Notes under the pieces: model-generated
What the model saw: only the letters and a program-made list of their open reading frames with translations
Told to the model about the DNA's origin: nothing
Databases searched by the model: none
Shown: piece after piece, positions 1 to 8,298 of the stretch
Layout: every line of letters begins with the position of its first letter
Numbering within the stretch: the stretch's first letter is position 1
Made by a program: the position numbers and the translations under genes
Source: Aureispira sp. CCB-QB1
GTDB taxonomy: Bacteria > Bacteroidota > Bacteroidia > Chitinophagales > Saprospiraceae
Length of the DNA: 64,000 nt
Assembly (NCBI RefSeq): GCF_000724545.1
Contig: NZ_JHBV01000033.1
Coordinates: forward strand, 39,446-103,445
Reading direction: 5' to 3'

Positions 1-449
1 ATATGCAAGATTTAGTTTTTGAAGGGAATATAGATGAGTCGGATGTAGGACAACTCAAAAAAGGAATGCGCTTGGAATTAACCGTTGGAGCAATTGAAAA
101 AGAGAAATTTGAAGCGGTCTTGGATTATATTTCTCCTAAAGGAGTAGAAGAATCTGGTTCTGTAAAATTTGAAATCATTGCCGATGTCATTCAAAAAGAA
201 GGTATTTTCCTTCGCGCTGGTTACAGTGCTAGTGCCGATATTATCTTAGACAAACGAACCAATGTCATGGCCATTCTAGAGCGTGATTTGATGTTTGAGG
301 ACGATGGTCGAGTTTATGTAGAAACAGAAGTGGGCGATCAAGAATTTGAAAAGAAATACATTCAAGTCGGTCTGTCGGATGGAATTAATATTGAAATCTT
401 AGAAGGCGTTGATACTAGTACTAAAATCAAGGTGCAGGGGGCTATGTAA
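1..449 (+). CDS. Efflux periplasmic adaptor subunit (HlyD/MacA type), C-terminal part
   Basis: The reading frame is already open at the window edge, so only the last ~148 residues are visible. They look like the beta-barrel and membrane-proximal domain of a membrane fusion protein: an N-terminal stretch with 'GNIDESDVGQLKKGMRLELT', then a strand-rich part ending 'GLSDGINIEILEGV' and 'KIKVQGAM', as is usual at the end of RND/ABC efflux adaptors. Such adaptors link an inner-membrane pump to an outer-membrane channel. The partner pump is not downstream, because the next gene is convergent; it may lie upstream of the window. A strong palindromic terminator follows. The family call is fairly sure; the substrate is unknown. 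Confidence 0.75.
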   Translation, partial: MQDLVFEGNIDESDVGQLKKGMRLELTVGAIEKEKFEAVLDYISPKGVEESGSVKFEIIADVIQKEGIFLRAGYSASADIILDKRTNVMAILERDLMFEDDGRVYVETEVGDQEFEKKYIQVGLSDGINIEILEGVDTSTKIKVQGAM

Positions 450-485
450 CTAACCATACTTCCAACTTTCTACCTAGGTAGATTA

Positions 486-527
486 CCTAAAAGCTCCATT
501 TTGAAATTTCAAAATGGAGCTTTTAGG
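486..527. terminator. Perfect 42-bp palindrome, probable bidirectional terminator
   Basis: CCTAAAAGCTCCATTTTGAA and its exact reverse complement meet with no unpaired loop bases, giving a 21-bp stem whose outer A/T part supplies a T-run on either strand. It sits between two convergent genes (stops at 449 and 564). Confidence 0.75.
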
Positions 528-563
528 TTCTTCATTACTTCATAAAAACTATATATCCACTCA

Positions 564-1064
564 TCAACAGCAAGTAAATGGAAAAGTAGGATGCAACTCC
601 AAATCGACATAAGCAGAATAGCCTGTCATAGAAGTTTCTGTTCCCTTAAAATCAATGGAAAATTGAAAGCCCCAAGCAACCCCTTCCAAATTTGTGGTCA
701 AGTCTTGTTTCAACCGATCGGTCATCGGATAAGCTTGGATGTAGAGTTGCTCTAAAGCAAGCATCGCTTTGGAAGTCTGTGGTTGTTCTTCTTGTAGTTG
801 AGCAGCGATGCCTTTTTTCGATTCAAGCACATACGCCTCTACATTACCTACAATTTGATTAAAAAGTGTTGTTTGTTTAGGATGTGGTGCCTCGTTCTTG
901 TCGCCCCATATAATTAGCGTAGTTGGGCTATCTCCCATCAATTGCAAACGCCCTTGCCAAAAGCCAGGAAGTACGGTTTTGTTCGTCGCCCGATTGGCTC
1001 TATAAACCAACTCACCAAACAAGGGATGCTGTATTTTTTTATTTTTTCTAAAAAGAGAGAACAT
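564..1064 (-). CDS. Hypothetical protein, 166 aa
   Basis: I do not recognise a family. The protein is soluble, has no signal peptide, starts with a basic segment (MFSLFRKNKK), and ends in a Cys-Cys pair. It contains a Trp-rich N-terminal half ('LPGFWQGRLQL', 'TLIIWGDKNEAP') and a strand-like C-terminal half. It is 20 bp downstream of the NrnA-type gene on the same strand, so it is probably the last gene of that operon. Codon use and length suggest a real gene; the function is unknown. Confidence 0.7.
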   Translation of the reverse strand: MFSLFRKNKKIQHPLFGELVYRANRATNKTVLPGFWQGRLQLMGDSPTTLIIWGDKNEAPHPKQTTLFNQIVGNVEAYVLESKKGIAAQLQEEQPQTSKAMLALEQLYIQAYPMTDRLKQDLTTNLEGVAWGFQFSIDFKGTETSMTGYSAYVDLELHPTFPFTCC

Positions 1065-1084
1065 AGGTTTTAGTTTTCGAAGCT

Positions 1085-2110
1085 TTATAATTCTACCACC
1101 AGTTCTTTGGTTAATTCCTCTTTGTATTCATTTTGAATAACATGTTTGAACTGCTCAATTACTTCTTGGAAAGATTTTTTGCTGGCACCTCCTGAGGCAT
1201 TTTTGTGTCCCCCACCATTAAAATGTTCCGAACAAATTTTTTGAACAGAAAAGTCGCCTTTAGAGCGTAAAGACAGTTTGACAATGTCACGGCGTTCTGT
1301 AATCAGAGCTGCACAACGCATCTTTCTTATTTTTAGAATAAAATTGACCACGCCTTCTAAATCGCCGCGTTGAATGTTGTATTTTCTATGATCGGCATGA
1401 GAAAGGGTTATAATTCCAGTATTGTATTCGTCCATAATTTCTAAACACTCAGAAATACAATAGGCCAATAAATTAAAACTCTTAACAGTATACGAATTGA
1501 ACACTAAGTCTGTCAATTTATTATTATCAACCCCTTTTTCTAACATATTGGCAACAATCCGAAACAACCTCGCAGAAGTTGCATAGCGAAACCCTCCTGT
1601 ATCCGTCAAAATACCAACATACAAAGCATTTAAAATATCCGCATCCAATTGATCCAAATCTCCCATCATTTCGATAAATTCGTAAATCAACTGACAAGTT
1701 GAGCTTGCTGTAACATCGGACAACATAGCATGACAAAAATCTTCTGGATCTATATGGTGGTCAATCATAGCTTTGTAGGCTTTGCTATTACCAACCAACG
1801 ACCCCATGCCTTCTATTCTTCCCAAACCATTATAATCTAATGCAAAAATCAATTCTGCTTCTTTTAGTATTTGGGTAGAAAACGTACGTGTATTTTCATA
1901 AACCAACACATTGTCAAAATCCTTCATCCAATTTAGAAATTGTGGCATTTCGGTTGGCATAATGACAGTGATTCTGTGACCTTGTTTTTTTAGATAATGA
2001 TACAAGCCCAAAGACGACCCCAAGGCATCACCATCTGGATTAGCATGGGAAGTAATTACAATACGTTTGGGGCTTGATAACAGGTCTTTTAATTGTTCAA
2101 AATTTTGCAT
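1085..2110 (-). CDS. nrnA: DHH/DHHA1 phosphoesterase, bifunctional oligoribonuclease / PAP phosphatase
   Basis: 341 aa, close to the usual 310-345 of NrnA. The DHH catalytic domain is clear: 'ITSHANPDGDALGSSLGL' near residues 18-36, the metal-binding 'DHHIDPEDF' near 117-125, and the DHHA1 signature 'FNGGGHKNASGG' near 297-309. Enzymes of this family degrade 2-5 nt RNA fragments and dephosphorylate 3'-phosphoadenosine 5'-phosphate in the cytoplasm. It lies between the DUF6495-like gene (84 bp upstream) and the 166-aa gene, all on the minus strand. The substrate split between nanoRNA and pAp cannot be read from sequence. Confidence 0.9.
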   Translation of the reverse strand: MQNFEQLKDLLSSPKRIVITSHANPDGDALGSSLGLYHYLKKQGHRITVIMPTEMPQFLNWMKDFDNVLVYENTRTFSTQILKEAELIFALDYNGLGRIEGMGSLVGNSKAYKAMIDHHIDPEDFCHAMLSDVTASSTCQLIYEFIEMMGDLDQLDADILNALYVGILTDTGGFRYATSARLFRIVANMLEKGVDNNKLTDLVFNSYTVKSFNLLAYCISECLEIMDEYNTGIITLSHADHRKYNIQRGDLEGVVNFILKIRKMRCAALITERRDIVKLSLRSKGDFSVQKICSEHFNGGGHKNASGGASKKSFQEVIEQFKHVIQNEYKEELTKELVVEL

Positions 2111-2194
2111 AAGGAGGTATTAAAGGTCTTGGTTTATTTCATTTTGGGGTATATGAATGATAAAATAAAAGGGACAAGAATATCGTTGACACGA

Positions 2195-2680
2195 TTAGGT
2201 GGTTGTTTCATACATTTTTACCAATGCATCAAACATAGATTTACTTGCAGGTTGGCAACCATCTTTGTACAACATACTGAATACTTCGTCAGCGCGATCC
2301 TGAGCATAAGCCTTATCCATTTGAAAGACTTTTACACTTCCATTTAGATTATTGGGATTTGCCAAAACGTTCAAATCCTCTGGATTGGTCAAATCTTTGG
2401 TAGGATCGTTAATTTGTAAGCCTGTCATTGTAATTTTATCTTCTTGGCAATAGAACACTCGAATGGTATCTTTGGTTCTATGTTGCAAGCAATCAATTTT
2501 AGAAAACACCTTTTCTAATACAATATCGCTAAACAAAGTGATTAACTCCTCTACTTTGGCTGGATGATTCTCTTTTAGGCTAACCCACTCTTTGGCTGTA
2601 ATTTGATTGGAAGCTAAAAACTGGACGAAATCTTCTTCCAATGTTTCCAATTCTTCATTTGTCAGTCGTCTAAATCTCAT
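2195..2680 (-). CDS. DUF6495-like conserved hypothetical protein
   Basis: 161 aa, soluble, beginning 'MRFRRLTNEELETLEEDFVQ'. This opening and the overall length resemble the small Bacteroidota family known as DUF6495; I recall the family from its N-terminus only, so the assignment is tentative. Residues 1-70 are predicted helical and acidic; the middle contains an NxxNLNG segment. It is the first gene of a minus-strand group with the NrnA-type phosphoesterase. No function is assigned. Confidence 0.75.
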   Translation of the reverse strand: MRFRRLTNEELETLEEDFVQFLASNQITAKEWVSLKENHPAKVEELITLFSDIVLEKVFSKIDCLQHRTKDTIRVFYCQEDKITMTGLQINDPTKDLTNPEDLNVLANPNNLNGSVKVFQMDKAYAQDRADEVFSMLYKDGCQPASKSMFDALVKMYETTT

Positions 2681-3063
2681 GTTTCTGCTAATTAAATTCA
2701 GAAATGTTATCTATTCCTTTTGTTAATGCAAAATTAAGCATTTTATTGAACTTTTTATTGAACAAGCCGTTCACAGCTTGCTTATCAAGGCTCAAAAACA
2801 ACCTAAACAATTACTAATCAAATACATAAAAACAAAGCGTGTTCTTAAAATTAGCCTAAGTTGAAACACCAAAAACTACCATTAAGCGCAATTTTAAGTT
2901 TAAATAGCTTCTCTAATATTTTTTTGGCATCATTCTAGAATTATAGATTCCCAAAAGCAGATTACACTGCCCAATCACACTCAATTGCAATAATAATAGT
3001 CCATTACTTAGCTTGGCTGCTACTCCTTGTTTTAATCGGACTAATCAATAAAATACGAATACT
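2681..3063. other. Intergenic, 383 bp
   Basis: Divergent intergenic region between the DUF6495-like gene and a secreted protein gene. AT-rich. Apart from the possible minus-strand -7 element, no repeat copy, RNA gene or convincing ORF is seen. Confidence 0.5.
2729..2736 (-). promoter_or_regulatory. Possible -7 element for the DUF6495-like/nrnA group
   Basis: Minus strand reads TAATTTTG, a match to the Bacteroidota -7 consensus TAnnTTTG, about 50 bp before the start codon. No TTG is found at the usual 20-nt distance, so this is a weak call. Confidence 0.3.
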
Positions 3064-3486
3064 ATGACAATGAAACTTTGTTCCCTAATTCTTTTTATTG
3101 CGCTTAGTCTAAACTACAGTTATGGACAAGCCAATTTCAAATTCAATCAAACATTTTCATCGATGAATGCGACCAACATAACCATGGATGTAGACGATAG
3201 TGAAATCTTAGTTAAAACAATTAAGGGCTCTCGTATAGTAATTGAAATGTTGATTAACGTTTCCTCACCCAATACTCGTTTACTAGAATTTATAGCCAAA
3301 GGAGGACGTTATGACTTAGAGAAATCGTATGATGACAACACACAAACATTAACTTTAAGTTCTAAGAAAAACAAAAATATTATTACAATCAAAGGAGAAG
3401 AAATTGAAGAACAAATAAGCTATGTTATCTATGTTCCAGAAAACATTCAACGTGTTAATGATAGCGTTGCTGTGCTTCATTTATAA
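3064..3486 (+). CDS. Secreted hypothetical protein, 140 aa
   Basis: A signal peptide is plain: 'MTMKLCSLILFIALSLNYSYGQA', with cleavage likely after SYG. A second in-frame ATG at 3070 would also give a good signal peptide. The mature part is short and strand-rich, with repeated patterns 'ILVKTIKGSRIVIEML' and 'LTLSSKKNKNIITIKG' that resemble the beta-helix-like repeats of putative adhesins (DUF4097 type). That resemblance is only suggestive. The stop lies 5 bp from the stop of the convergent membrane protein gene. Confidence 0.7.
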   Translation: MTMKLCSLILFIALSLNYSYGQANFKFNQTFSSMNATNITMDVDDSEILVKTIKGSRIVIEMLINVSSPNTRLLEFIAKGGRYDLEKSYDDNTQTLTLSSKKNKNIITIKGEEIEEQISYVIYVPENIQRVNDSVAVLHL

Positions 3487-3491
3487 GAACA

Positions 3492-3950
3492 TTAATCCTC
3501 TTCTAACTCTACCAAATGCTGTTCTAAACTATGAAATGTTTGGGTTGGCGCAGGAGGATACTCTGTTATTAGATAAATTATTCCTGTAACAATAGCTAAA
3601 CTCGCCCAAGCTATACTTCCCCACTGCCAATTCATTTGCTCAAATAAAAAGGGGTAAGTCACTAAAAAAGTCAAGACAAGTACCAAGCCCCTGTTTAACA
3701 AACTTTTGTCTGTATAAAGGCTCAACCAACGATGTATTTCTGGTACTCGCGACCAATACAAAACCAACAAAAAAGTAGTTACCATCCATCTAATACTCCA
3801 TATCGTAGCCAAATCGGTATCTGGAATGTTATCTGCAAAAATAGAGTGCCACATCTCAAACTCTACCTCATACCCTGATAGTCGGTCTACAAAAGGTAAT
3901 AAATAACTCAACAAGTAAAAAAGTAGAGACAGATTAAATACATATTTCAT
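3492..3950 (-). CDS. Integral membrane protein, 152 aa
   Basis: Four hydrophobic segments ('VFNLSLLFYLLSYLLPF', 'WMVTTFLLVLYW', 'LVLVLTFLVTYPFLF', 'IAWASLAIVTGIIYLI') and a short acidic tail. I chose ATG at 3950 because it begins just after the stop of the upstream gene (TAG at 3955); a start at 3989 would overlap that gene by 35 bp and add 13 polar residues. Probably translated together with the upstream helical-repeat gene. No family recognised. Confidence 0.65.
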   Translation of the reverse strand: MKYVFNLSLLFYLLSYLLPFVDRLSGYEVEFEMWHSIFADNIPDTDLATIWSIRWMVTTFLLVLYWSRVPEIHRWLSLYTDKSLLNRGLVLVLTFLVTYPFLFEQMNWQWGSIAWASLAIVTGIIYLITEYPPAPTQTFHSLEQHLVELEED

Positions 3951-3954
3951 ATTT

Positions 3955-5418
3955 CTAATATTTAGAAGCGTTTTGAGCCAACTCCTCAATGATTTCTCTG
4001 ATCCAATCAGAATTAGACAAAGGACTCAACTCTGCATACAACAGCTGCAATTTTGTTCGTTCTTTTTCAAACTGCTTCTCTGCCATAAAAGTTGACTTTT
4101 CTTTTAATTTTGCCACTTTTTTGACAATTCTTAACATATTTAGGTTGGCTTTTTTTCGGTAGTCGGATTGGGTTTTGTGACGCATGACATACAATCGGAA
4201 TGTATCGACCAAATTAATCAAAGGTTCCATTTCTTGCAATTCATAATAAATTTGTAGTTGTATTGTTTTGGCTCCAACACCATAAGATATATCTGTAAAT
4301 AAGATCGTCATCAACAACTTTAAAGCTTTTGAGTATTGTTGAGTTGCATAATAAAAAACAGCCAAATTGTAGTTAAAGGCATTTTCTTGAACTTCTGGTC
4401 GAAGTTTCTTTTTGTTTTTGTGAATAAAAGTTTCTGTCCACTGATAATCTTTCGTTCTTACCCCTGCTGTTACAATATTCTTGTAATCACTTTCTGGCAA
4501 ATAACCATCTTCTAACAATAAGTGCTTTTCTAACTTTTGTTTATAAATCGTCAAAAACTCCTTGTAATAGCTCGTAATACCATTGTTAATTTTCCGAATA
4601 CAAAAATTCTCTGCATAATCGTAAAGTAAAATCAACTCTTCTCGCAAAAAAAGCTTGCCGTAGTCCTCTATCAACACTTTTAACTGTTGGTAAGCCTTAT
4701 CATCACTGTTCTGAAGCGTTTTTAACACTTGATAATACACATGAATTAAAGGATGTTGCTTTTTATCAAAATCCGCTGCTTCCAACCAAGACAACAAATC
4801 TTTGATATAATGCGCTTCATAATTTGCCTGAATTACAATATTCCGACTCAGCATATCACAAGCTATTTTTAATTTTTGAGCGATGTAAAAATAATCTAGT
4901 TGATTGTTTTGTTCTTGCAAATGTACATCGTACAACCGCTGCTTCTTATCTAAGTGAATTTGATTGAGTAAAGTGTGATAATGATATTTTTGATAATAAA
5001 AATCAACCGTTTGAAAGGGATATTGCTTTTGCAACAACTGATGTTGCCTGCTATGGCTTGCAGCTTGTTTGGGCACTCCCAATTCATGTACCGCCTTCAA
5101 CGCATTGGATTTTTGTTGAAATGCCTGTGTTTCATATTCTTGATAAGCTAAAAAACCACTCAGTAACTCTAACAATTTAGAAACAATATAATTGAATTGG
5201 GTATCACTAAACTTTTTGTGGGGATATATCGCATAAAATACCTGCTCTTTGCCAACCGAACTCAAATCAAATACAGGAGCATACTGCATCAAAAAATCTA
5301 ACAACAAAATGGTAGGCTTATGCTTATTAAAAAAAGGGGCGTGTACATATTCACTAAATCGATGTTGTGCTCGGGTAGATAAATTTCTTAAAACTTCTAA
5401 TAATTTGCTATTATTCAA
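3955..5418 (-). CDS. Large helical (TPR-like) hypothetical protein, 487 aa
   Basis: Almost entirely alpha-helical and soluble, with no signal peptide. Helical pairs such as 'NAFNYNLAVFYYATQQYSKALKLLM' (residues ~345-370) have TPR character, but no canonical repeat array is obvious. The N-terminus has 'LRNLSTRAQHRFSEYVHAPF'. Likely a cytoplasmic scaffold or binding protein; no enzyme motif is seen. It is followed immediately by a small membrane protein gene, suggesting a two-gene operon. Confidence 0.7.
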   Translation of the reverse strand: MNNSKLLEVLRNLSTRAQHRFSEYVHAPFFNKHKPTILLLDFLMQYAPVFDLSSVGKEQVFYAIYPHKKFSDTQFNYIVSKLLELLSGFLAYQEYETQAFQQKSNALKAVHELGVPKQAASHSRQHQLLQKQYPFQTVDFYYQKYHYHTLLNQIHLDKKQRLYDVHLQEQNNQLDYFYIAQKLKIACDMLSRNIVIQANYEAHYIKDLLSWLEAADFDKKQHPLIHVYYQVLKTLQNSDDKAYQQLKVLIEDYGKLFLREELILLYDYAENFCIRKINNGITSYYKEFLTIYKQKLEKHLLLEDGYLPESDYKNIVTAGVRTKDYQWTETFIHKNKKKLRPEVQENAFNYNLAVFYYATQQYSKALKLLMTILFTDISYGVGAKTIQLQIYYELQEMEPLINLVDTFRLYVMRHKTQSDYRKKANLNMLRIVKKVAKLKEKSTFMAEKQFEKERTKLQLLYAELSPLSNSDWIREIIEELAQNASKY

Positions 5419-5773
5419 AACAAAATAGTTATTTTATAAAAATTACAACAAAATAAAAACCTGATTATCAATATAAAAATAACAATTAAAACTATTTTTC
5501 ATGTTATTTTAGTTCAAAAAAGTACTTTTTTTATAAATATAGATGAAGTATGTTTGTAACAATGAAAAAATAGGGTTGGGTTATCGCTTCCCTATGTATT
5601 TAGATTTTTAATACTCTGTTGATTATTATTCGCTATGCTCATGAGATTACAAGCAAAGCAAGTAACAAAAACTCCTAAAGTAAAAACATAAAAAGCATCT
5701 TCCATTAGTTTATTTCAACGGAGTAATAATTCTAACGCAGACGCTTAATCCTCCAACTTTAAATAAACATTTT
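5419..5773. other. Intergenic, 355 bp, with a degenerate repeat fragment
   Basis: Divergent region. Around 5617-5680 the sequence contains 'ctgttgatta', 'gctatgctcatgagattaca' and similar pieces that match, in decayed form, modules of the intergenic repeat family described at 13839. Nothing else recognised. Confidence 0.4.
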
Positions 5774-8179
5774 ATGAAACGTTACAACATACACTCATTT
5801 ATCTCTATACTACTATTTTTATTAAGTAGTCACGCTCATGCAAGCCACTTCTATGCTGGCGAAATCACCTATCGCTGTATCAACAACAATCAATATGTTG
5901 TTCAATTAGAAACTTTTCAAGATTGTGCAGCAATTGCCCCTCCTACTTCTGTATCGATTGCAGCTAGTTCTTCTTGCATTGGGAATTTAACATTCAACTT
6001 ACCTCAAATTTCACTAACAGACATTTCGCCAGTTTGCCCCAACGGAACAAGCCCTTGTTTGTCTGGCAACTATGGGACTTACCACGTTATTTATTCAGAT
6101 ACGGTCAGTCTTTCGAGTTGTACCGATTGGATCTTATCCTATACCAACTGTTGTCGCCCGGCTAGTATCGTTAACTTAGCCAATTCGAACACGACAATTC
6201 ATACAGAAGTAAGCTTAGACAATAGCACCACTTGTAATAATGCTGCCTTGGTAACAACACCAGCCTATATCCATGTATGCATTGGACAAGTCCACACGCA
6301 TAGCCTTCAAGCTTATGACTTGGATGGAGATTCTTTGACCTTTTCACTAACCAATCCATTAGGAAGCAATGGTTCTCCTGAGCCCTATGTTACAGGATAT
6401 AGTGTTAACACACCACTAGGCAATAGCTCTCCTTTTAGTTTTGACAGTAGCACAGGAACATTTACATTTACAGCCAATACAATAGGAGGCTATATCGTAG
6501 GTATTCAAATTAACGAATATCGTAATGGAACGTTAATCTCTACTTCCAACAAAGACGTTTCCATCGTAGCGTTTAATTGTTCTAATAGTGCCCCTAACTA
6601 TAGTATTTCTAATGTACAAGGTGGTTATTTAGATGATAATATTTTTTACGTTACCAATCCTAGTCAATTAAGTTTTGATATCACGACCATCGACACTGCT
6701 GATGTCAACGATACCCTTACCTTTTATAGCAATATCAGCTCCATTGGAGGAACATTTACTAGTACTGGAGTAAATCCTGTTACAGCCAACTTTGTTTGGC
6801 CAACTTCAAGCCCCACTCCACAAAACTTTATGGTAGAAATAGTAGACAATGCCTGTTTTCCAACTCCTGTTGCAGGGCAACAACTCTTTGGATTTGCTAT
6901 TGTGTTGCTAAATCATTGTGTCCCTGACTCTGTTCTTGGCATTGTTGCCCCTGACTCTATTTTTGAAATTGGAGGAAATTGTCACAATAACAACGGATTT
7001 CCAATTACAGCCATTACCTCTCCTACCACCACCACTTATGGCAGCTTAAGCATTCACCCTAACCAAGATCGCTTGCTATATCAAGCTGGTTCTAGCTACG
7101 AAGTACAAGAAAGCTTTTGGGTACACTTTGAAATGAATGGAGGTCTTCAGTCGGATTCTATTTGGGTAGATATAACAACAACGTCTTGTGTTTGGGCAGG
7201 CGATACGGATACCAATAACATCGTCAACAACTTTGATTTGCTACCGATTGGTTTGGGATATGGCGAAACTGGTGCTGCCCGCCCCAATGCAGGAATAGAT
7301 TATGATTGTGAGCCTGCTCTAAACTTTCTTAATAGTACCCCTATTACTGGAATTAACTACAAACATTCTGACACCAATGGAGATGGCATTGTTAATGCCG
7401 ATGATACAACAGCCATTTTATTAAATTGGGGACAAATACACCTCAAAAACAATCCTGTTGCTCCTCTAAATGCGATTCCTTTTTATGCCGAACCTACCAC
7501 GGGCTTGCCAGGACAAATGCTGCAAATTCCAATTATCCTAGGCGATACCACTGTACCAGCCGATAGTATTTATGGTGTTGCTTTCACTATTAATTACGAT
7601 GAAACAATGACAGATACCAACTCTGTTTTTGTCGACTTTAATACATCGTGGCTAGGCACTCACAATACGGACATGATTTCTGTTCAAAAAGATTTTTATT
7701 ATCAAGGAAAAATAGAGGTGGCTGTTGTGCGTATCGACCACACCAACAGAGATGGAATGGGACAAATTGGCACTTTAAATCTGACCATCAAAGATGATAT
7801 CCTAAAAAAAGCAAACAACCAGCGATTAGATTTGTCCATTTCTGATGTCAGAATAATTACCAATATAGAAACAGAACGGTTAGCTAGTACACCTCCTACA
7901 GATGTTTTGGTTAGCATTATTTCTTCTACTCCCCAATTGCCTCTAAATTCTTATGTCAATGTTTTTCCTAACCCTGCGAAAACAAATCTCAACATTCAAT
8001 CTAACCATGAAATTCAATGGGTTCGATTGTATAATTTGAATGGGCAAGAAATTAAATCAATGTCCTTACAAGACTTGCATACAACTATAAACATTCAAAA
8101 CTTAGCTACAGGGGTCTATGTTCTCCAAGTTCAAACCCAACAAAATATTACTACTCAAAAAATACAAATTGCTCGATAA
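5774..8179 (+). CDS. Secreted T9SS protein with dockerin-like and cohesin-like segments
   Basis: 801 aa. Signal peptide (residues 1-23, ending 'SSHAHA'), then a Cys-rich N-terminal region starting 'SHFYAGEITYRCINNNQYVV', common in Bacteroidota surface proteins. Two EF-hand/dockerin-like loops are visible: 'GDTDTNNIVNNFDLLPIGLG' at ~475-495 and 'SDTNGDGIVNADDTTAILLN' at ~532-551. A strand-rich region at ~565-715 ('GQMLQIPIILGDT', 'IYGVAFTINYDE') resembles a cohesin fold. The last ~75 residues are a type IX secretion sorting domain ('VFPNPAKTNLNI', 'LATGVYVLQVQT', 'TTQKIQIAR'). Probably exported and anchored on or released from the outer surface. Confidence 0.85.
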   Translation: MKRYNIHSFISILLFLLSSHAHASHFYAGEITYRCINNNQYVVQLETFQDCAAIAPPTSVSIAASSSCIGNLTFNLPQISLTDISPVCPNGTSPCLSGNYGTYHVIYSDTVSLSSCTDWILSYTNCCRPASIVNLANSNTTIHTEVSLDNSTTCNNAALVTTPAYIHVCIGQVHTHSLQAYDLDGDSLTFSLTNPLGSNGSPEPYVTGYSVNTPLGNSSPFSFDSSTGTFTFTANTIGGYIVGIQINEYRNGTLISTSNKDVSIVAFNCSNSAPNYSISNVQGGYLDDNIFYVTNPSQLSFDITTIDTADVNDTLTFYSNISSIGGTFTSTGVNPVTANFVWPTSSPTPQNFMVEIVDNACFPTPVAGQQLFGFAIVLLNHCVPDSVLGIVAPDSIFEIGGNCHNNNGFPITAITSPTTTTYGSLSIHPNQDRLLYQAGSSYEVQESFWVHFEMNGGLQSDSIWVDITTTSCVWAGDTDTNNIVNNFDLLPIGLGYGETGAARPNAGIDYDCEPALNFLNSTPITGINYKHSDTNGDGIVNADDTTAILLNWGQIHLKNNPVAPLNAIPFYAEPTTGLPGQMLQIPIILGDTTVPADSIYGVAFTINYDETMTDTNSVFVDFNTSWLGTHNTDMISVQKDFYYQGKIEVAVVRIDHTNRDGMGQIGTLNLTIKDDILKKANNQRLDLSISDVRIITNIETERLASTPPTDVLVSIISSTPQLPLNSYVNVFPNPAKTNLNIQSNHEIQWVRLYNLNGQEIKSMSLQDLHTTINIQNLATGVYVLQVQTQQNITTQKIQIAR

Positions 8180-8265
8180 TAAAGAGAGCATACATTTTTA
8201 TAGTAGTTAGCTACGCTGCTAATTATTATTTTTAACGATCATTCGTTTTAGCTTTTTCGCAAAGA

Positions 8266-8298
8266 AAGTCTCACTCCTTCCTAGTGAGGCTTTTTTTT
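8266..8298 (+). terminator. Intrinsic terminator of the T9SS protein gene
   Basis: AAGTCTCACT / AGTGAGGCTT 10-bp stem (one G-T pair), 7-nt loop, followed by eight T on the plus strand. The T-run overlaps the stop of the convergent GH1 gene. Confidence 0.75.
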
